Assembly: GCA_947483345.1 (NCBI GenBank)
Contig: CANKNL010000098.1
Span: 1-9,594, forward strand
Source of the DNA: Chitinophagaceae bacterium
Lineage (GTDB): Bacteria; Bacteroidota; Bacteroidia; Chitinophagales; Chitinophagaceae
Length of the DNA stretch: 9,594 bases
Reading direction: 5' to 3'
A program made the position numbers and the translations under genes. Of this stretch, positions 6,563 to 9,594 are shown piece by piece. Each line of letters starts with the position of its first letter. Position 1 is the stretch's first letter. Below the pieces are notes generated by a model that saw nothing but the letters and a program-made list of their open reading frames with translations, did not search any database and was not told where the DNA came from.

Positions 6563-7000
6563 ATGTCTATCTGGTTTAATAAATCATTGTCTTTTGCCGA
6601 TTTAAAATATCCGGGAACAAAAACAATGAATGAATTTTTAGGAATAGAATGGGTAGAACTCGGCGATGATTATTTAATCATGCGTATGCCTGTTGAGGAT
6701 AAAACCAAACAACCTTATGGTTTGCTGCATGGTGGTGCCAGCTGTACCTTAGCTGAAACAGTTGGCAGTTTGGCCTCTCATTTTGTAATTGACCCCGAGA
6801 AATTTATTTGTGTTGGACTGGAGATCAATGCCAACCATGTTCGCAGTGCCAGAAGTGGTTATGTAACGGCAACCTGCACGCCTTTACATATTGGTTCATC
6901 AACCCATGTCTGGGATATAAAAATTAAGGATGACAAACAAAAGTTGGTTTGCATTAGCAGGTTAACAGTTGCCATTTTAAAGAAACCGCAAGGTTATTGA
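6563..7000 (+). CDS. menI: Hotdog-fold thioesterase, MenI (1,4-dihydroxy-2-naphthoyl-CoA hydrolase)-like
   Basis: This 145-residue protein is a single hotdog domain of the PaaI/YdiI type. LLHGGASCTLAETVGS (54-69) carries the conserved HGG and the probable catalytic Glu65. MPVEDKTKQPYG before it and VGLEINANHVRSAR after it match what I recall of E. coli MenI (YdiI) almost word for word, as do the SIWF N-terminus and the C-terminal SRLTVAIL. MenI hydrolyses 1,4-dihydroxy-2-naphthoyl-CoA in menaquinone synthesis, which suits a group that relies on menaquinone. The related EntH (YbdB) works on aryl carrier proteins and has similar motifs, so substrate choice is inferred rather than shown. No other men gene is visible here. 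The gene follows coaD by 27 bases and converges with the NUDIX gene. Confidence 0.85.
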   Translation: MSIWFNKSLSFADLKYPGTKTMNEFLGIEWVELGDDYLIMRMPVEDKTKQPYGLLHGGASCTLAETVGSLASHFVIDPEKFICVGLEINANHVRSARSGYVTATCTPLHIGSSTHVWDIKIKDDKQKLVCISRLTVAILKKPQGY

Positions 7001-7011
7001 GTAGGTTTTGA

Positions 7012-7044
7012 TCATTAAAAACAAATCAGCTAGGATCTTAATGA
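7012..7044. repeat. Inverted repeat between convergent genes
   Basis: TCATTAA (7012-7018) and TTAATGA (7038-7044) are complementary 7-base arms with a 19-base loop, filling most of the 45-base gap between menI and the convergent NUDIX gene. The position suits a two-way terminator, but the stem is AT-rich and weak, so the role is uncertain. Confidence 0.25.
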
Positions 7045-7045
7045 C

Positions 7046-7675
7046 TTAAGGCATATCAAAAAAAGTAGTCAGTATATTTTTTATTGAAGGGTAGGTATTT
7101 TTTAAAGGTTCTTTTATATTCAAGGTTTTTATCCATTTGATTTCAGAAATATGCTCCTCCGTTTGAGGTATCAGATCCTGCTTGGATGAACAGGTCATGT
7201 GATACCAATGCGAGATCTTTAAAAAATTCTTGCCAAATTCATCATAAACATGGTAAGTTTCGCCAATCTTCTTTTTTAAATGAAGGCCTGTTACACCGGT
7301 TTCTTCTGTTACCTCCCTTACAGCACATTCTTCTTCTTTTTCTCCTTTTTCAATCTTGCCCTTGGGCAGGTCCCATTTCCCCAGCCGGTTGATAAACAGC
7401 AGTTCTTTTTTTTCGTTTTGTACAATGCCCCCGGCCGCTTCAATAAGTTTGAAATTTTTAAAAAAAATGTCTTTTAACTTATCCAAGTCGGAATGCCAGA
7501 TCACTCCGGCATGAAACTCCTCTTTTTTTATTTCGTGCAGCATGGATTTCATGGCCCGGGGTGATATCTCATCTACAAAAACGGTGTCGGGATGGTGCAG
7601 TAATTCATTCAGACCTTGATCTATTTCGTTACAAAGAATTACCGGCTTATCGTTAAAATATATGTTGATGTACAT
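7046..7675 (-). CDS. NUDIX hydrolase with an N-terminal extra domain
   Basis: NUDIX enzymes cleave nucleoside diphosphates linked to other groups; the substrate here is not known. The Nudix box is perfect at residues 106-128: Gly106, Glu112, then REVTEETGV at 120-128, fitting GX5EX7REUXEEXGU. It follows AAGGIV and a KWDLPKGK strand. The NUDIX fold covers about residues 76-209. The first 75 or so residues (MYINIYFNDKPVIL onward) form a separate small domain with no signal peptide that I cannot name; it may fix substrate choice. The start is the ATG at 7675. The gene is divergent from pyrE across 106 bases, an arrangement I recall as common in Bacteroidota, so a house-cleaning role near nucleotide metabolism is possible but unproven. 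Confidence 0.9.
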   Translation of the reverse strand: MYINIYFNDKPVILCNEIDQGLNELLHHPDTVFVDEISPRAMKSMLHEIKKEEFHAGVIWHSDLDKLKDIFFKNFKLIEAAGGIVQNEKKELLFINRLGKWDLPKGKIEKGEKEEECAVREVTEETGVTGLHLKKKIGETYHVYDEFGKNFLKISHWYHMTCSSKQDLIPQTEEHISEIKWIKTLNIKEPLKNTYPSIKNILTTFFDMP

Positions 7676-7769
7676 AGCAAAAGCATTAAATCAATTAGTG
7701 TTGAGCTTCTAATTAATGGTTTAAAAATGTTTTGTTTTTAGTAACGGCTTTAAGCTAGCTGCTATTTAC

Positions 7770-7777
7770 TAAATTTG
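7770..7777 (+). promoter_or_regulatory. Candidate -7 promoter element of pyrE
   Basis: TAAATTTG is a perfect match to the Bacteroidota -7 element TAnnTTTG and ends only 4 bases before the pyrE ATG. No TTTG is found at the usual 19-base distance upstream, so the promoter assignment rests on one element. If real, the pyrE transcript would be leaderless or nearly so. Confidence 0.5.
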
Positions 7778-7781
7778 TAGC

Positions 7782-8414
7782 ATGATTAACGAAAAAGCCG
7801 TAGCTGAAAAGCTTTTACAAATTAATGCAATTAAATTGAGCCCGCAAGAACCCTTTACCTGGGCCAGTGGATGGAAAAGCCCGATTTATTGTGATAACCG
7901 CAAGGTTTTATCCTATCCCTATATCCGGGATTTTATTAAAAGTGAAATGTGCAGTGTGATTTTTGAAAAATTTCCGGAGGCTGAACTGCTTGCGGGTGTT
8001 GCTACTGCAGGCATAGCCTGGGGAGCAATGGCCGCTGATCAACTTAAATTACCTTTTATTTATGTGCGCCCAAAACCTAAGGAACATGGTTTAAGTAACC
8101 AGATAGAAGGGGCATTGGAATCAGGTAAAAAAGTACTGGTTATTGAAGATCTGATCTCAACCGGAAAAAGTAGTTTACAGGTTTGCGATGTATTGAAAGC
8201 TGCCGGCGCAGAAGTTGTTGGTATGGTTTCTATTTTTACCTATGGCTTTGAAATAGCCGAAAACGCATTTAAGGCTGCGGGTTTGCCATATTATTCTTTA
8301 ACTAATTATCAAACCCTCATAAGCTTGGCTCTTGATAAGGGGATTATTGCTGCCGAAGAACAAAATACCTTGTTAAATTGGAGAGCCGATCCTGCTAATT
8401 GGCAAGGGATTTAA
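7782..8414 (+). CDS. pyrE: Orotate phosphoribosyltransferase
   Basis: PyrE joins orotate and PRPP to form orotidine monophosphate, the fifth step of UMP synthesis. The 210-residue length is usual. FTWASGWKSPIYCDNR (25-40) is the conserved N-terminal substrate region, and the flexible catalytic loop is RPKPKEHGLSNQIEG at 96-110. The PRPP motif VLVIEDLISTGKS lies at 118-130. The pyrimidine genes pyrR and pyrB lie about 3 kb upstream on the same strand, separated by coaD, menI and the NUDIX gene, so they are not one operon. The start is the ATG at 7782, just behind a TAAATTTG element and without a Shine-Dalgarno sequence. Confidence 0.97.
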   Translation: MINEKAVAEKLLQINAIKLSPQEPFTWASGWKSPIYCDNRKVLSYPYIRDFIKSEMCSVIFEKFPEAELLAGVATAGIAWGAMAADQLKLPFIYVRPKPKEHGLSNQIEGALESGKKVLVIEDLISTGKSSLQVCDVLKAAGAEVVGMVSIFTYGFEIAENAFKAAGLPYYSLTNYQTLISLALDKGIIAAEEQNTLLNWRADPANWQGI

Positions 8415-8496
8415 TAACTTTATAAGTATAATTTAGCCGTCCTGATGCCCTAAATGGCAATGGATATTTTTTAAATACTAATTAAGGGTTAACCAG

Positions 8497-8874
8497 ATGA
8501 AATTATTTTATTGCAGTTTTATCACTTTTTTTTGTTTTGTTTCAGTTAGTTTTTCTCAATATCAAAAGGCGATAGGGAAGGCCATTATTAAAACACCTAC
8601 AATCCAATGTGATATTTGTAAGGATAAAGTAGAATTCTTTATTAGTCATACCGAAGGGGTTTCAGCAGTTAAAGTGAATATCAGGCAAAAAACAACGGCT
8701 GTAACCTGGCTAAATGATCGTACCTCACTTGAAAATATTAAAGTGGCCATTGCTAATCTCGGCTATGATGCCGACGATATAGAAGCCGAAGAAGCAACTT
8801 TTAAAAGGCTTCCCAAATCATGTAAACTTCATAAGGAGGTAATCAAATCAGCGATACCTGAGGTAAAGCAGTAA
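8497..8874 (+). CDS. Secreted heavy-metal-associated (HMA) domain protein
   Basis: Residues 1-20 form a signal peptide (MKLFYC, a Phe-rich hydrophobic core, then VSFS), so the 125-residue protein is probably exported to the periplasm. Residues about 29-95 look like an HMA ferredoxin-like fold: PTIQCDICKDKVEFFIS, with the metal-binding CxxC pair Cys38 and Cys41, then VKVNIRQKTTAVTW and IKVAIANLGYDADDIEAEE. Such domains bind Cu(I), Zn or Hg through the two cysteines; the metal here is unknown. Cys109 and His112 in the tail (LPKSCKLHK) could add ligands. No transporter or metal-sensing regulator is adjacent, so the role may be a small metallochaperone. A weak AAGG lies 9 bases before the ATG. 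The gene follows pyrE by 82 bases and converges with the lipoprotein gene. Confidence 0.8.
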   Translation: MKLFYCSFITFFCFVSVSFSQYQKAIGKAIIKTPTIQCDICKDKVEFFISHTEGVSAVKVNIRQKTTAVTWLNDRTSLENIKVAIANLGYDADDIEAEEATFKRLPKSCKLHKEVIKSAIPEVKQ

Positions 8875-8936
8875 AGAGTTGGTATAAACAATCAAAAAAT
8901 GAGGCTTTCCTGCTGTTTAAACTGCATTACACACTT

Positions 8937-9398
8937 TTAAAAGGCTGAAAATTTCTGCATGCCTTCGTATAAAACCGGAAAGGATTTGTACATATTTGCT
9001 TTACCCAGTTTAACTGTACCCGTCACTTTTACTAAAACTTCTTTCCCGAATAAGGTGGGCAAAGCATTCTTTAATAGATTTTTCATGTCTACTTCTATGC
9101 TTAGGGGAATGCTGAATTCTGTAAGTTTGGGTATGGATATCTGATAATCCTGCGAACTGTGCCCCAAATAAGTGTTATCTAAAAATATATCCAGATCGGT
9201 GTATTTAAGTTGCAATCCATAGTTATTCGGATTATAATAAATCAGGTCTAACTTAAGTGTTGTTGATGCAAAACCTACTTTCTCAATTTTCATATTTTTA
9301 AACTCCCGGTAAATCAAATCCTTTGGCGCCTGACAGGATGTCGCTATAATTAAAATGATTATAAAAAAAATAGGGTAGAGGAGATATGTATTTTTCAT
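8937..9398 (-). CDS. LEA type 2 / WHy-domain lipoprotein
   Basis: The 153-residue protein starts with a strongly hydrophobic stretch (residues 4-18) followed by ATSC with Cys22, a likely lipobox, so it is probably a lipoprotein in the cell envelope. The mature part matches the LEA_2/WHy pattern: a strand pair around VGFASTTLKLDLIYYNPNNYGLQL, with the typical YNPN turn, then YTDLDIFLDNTYLGHS, a PLSIEVDMKNLLKN strand-helix, and VLVKVTGTVKLG. This is one beta-sandwich unit, typical of small bacterial LEA-like proteins whose job is unclear. Desiccation or stress protection is known for the plant and archaeal relatives only. The start is the ATG at 9398. It converges with the HMA gene across 62 bases. 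Confidence 0.82.
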   Translation of the reverse strand: MKNTYLLYPIFFIIILIIATSCQAPKDLIYREFKNMKIEKVGFASTTLKLDLIYYNPNNYGLQLKYTDLDIFLDNTYLGHSSQDYQISIPKLTEFSIPLSIEVDMKNLLKNALPTLFGKEVLVKVTGTVKLGKANMYKSFPVLYEGMQKFSAF

Positions 9399-9594
9399 GA
9401 TAATTATTTCAGACTGTAATTTACAGGAAGGAAATTAAATGGCAAAAACCGGTTTAAAAGTTATTTTTTTTGGTGCTAATAATATTAGGAAGTTTTCAAA
9501 ATAATCCCCAAAAATGTAGATTATCAGTAAACTAATAATATTTACAATAAAAAAATGTTGTATAGTATTGATATATAAATTAATGTAAAGTTTA

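Noticed and set aside
7186..7477. Two plus-strand open frames across the NUDIX gene
   Set aside because: They are antisense to the intact Nudix box region, and the Phe-rich runs come from Lys/Glu codons read in reverse.
8917..8932. TGCTGTTTAAACTGCA as a terminator between the convergent genes
   Set aside because: It is an imperfect palindrome without a loop and with T-T mismatches. It is not a credible hairpin, and a chance origin is likely.
1..9594. Mobile element, CRISPR array, tRNA, rRNA or defence system
   Set aside because: I found no transposase, repeat-spacer pattern, tRNA-like cloverleaf or rRNA sequence; all complete genes are housekeeping or small envelope genes.

Overview
The window looks like chromosomal housekeeping DNA from a member of the Bacteroidota, most likely the Chitinophagaceae or a close relative. 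The evidence is an AT-rich genome with almost no Shine-Dalgarno sequences before its genes, promoter-like elements of the Bacteroidota type (TTTG, about 19 bases, TAnnTTTG) close to start codons, and proteins that resemble that group (a secreted multi-domain surface protein, a PyrR/PyrB pair without a PyrI subunit, a NUDIX gene divergent from pyrE). The genus is not determined.

Layout. Bases 1-592 (minus strand) hold the first 197 codons of a large secreted protein that runs off the left edge. A 236-base divergent spacer follows. Then comes prfB (829-1918), which needs a +1 programmed frameshift at codon 20 to make release factor 2. Next are pruA (2050-3684) and, 22 bases behind it, an unusual small protein joining a glycogen-binding-type beta-sandwich to a helix-hairpin-helix tail (3707-4312). 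The pyrimidine pair pyrR (4393-4902, TTG start) and pyrB (4991-5923) follows, then coaD (6059-6535) with a MenI-like hotdog thioesterase 27 bases behind it (6563-7000). A minus-strand NUDIX hydrolase (7046-7675) is divergent from pyrE (7782-8414). A secreted heavy-metal-associated (HMA) domain protein (8497-8874) faces a minus-strand LEA/WHy-type lipoprotein (8937-9398). The last 196 bases are AT-rich with no convincing gene.

How the genes work together. Three genes belong to UMP synthesis: PyrB makes carbamoyl aspartate, PyrE makes OMP, and PyrR is the probable regulator. CoaD (coenzyme A) and the MenI-like thioesterase (menaquinone) are cofactor genes. PruA completes proline oxidation to glutamate. 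RF2 terminates translation at UGA and UAA. This is a set of core genes rather than one pathway, and I see no mobile element, CRISPR array, phage, toxin-antitoxin or defence system. No stretch longer than 300 bases lacks a gene.

The most interesting points are the prfB recoding site, which carries the one strong Shine-Dalgarno-like sequence inside a gene in a window where the real genes essentially do not use them; promoter-like elements ending only 4-7 bases before the prfB, pyrB and pyrE start codons, which suggests very short or absent leaders; and the CBM-HhH fusion protein of unknown function behind pruA.
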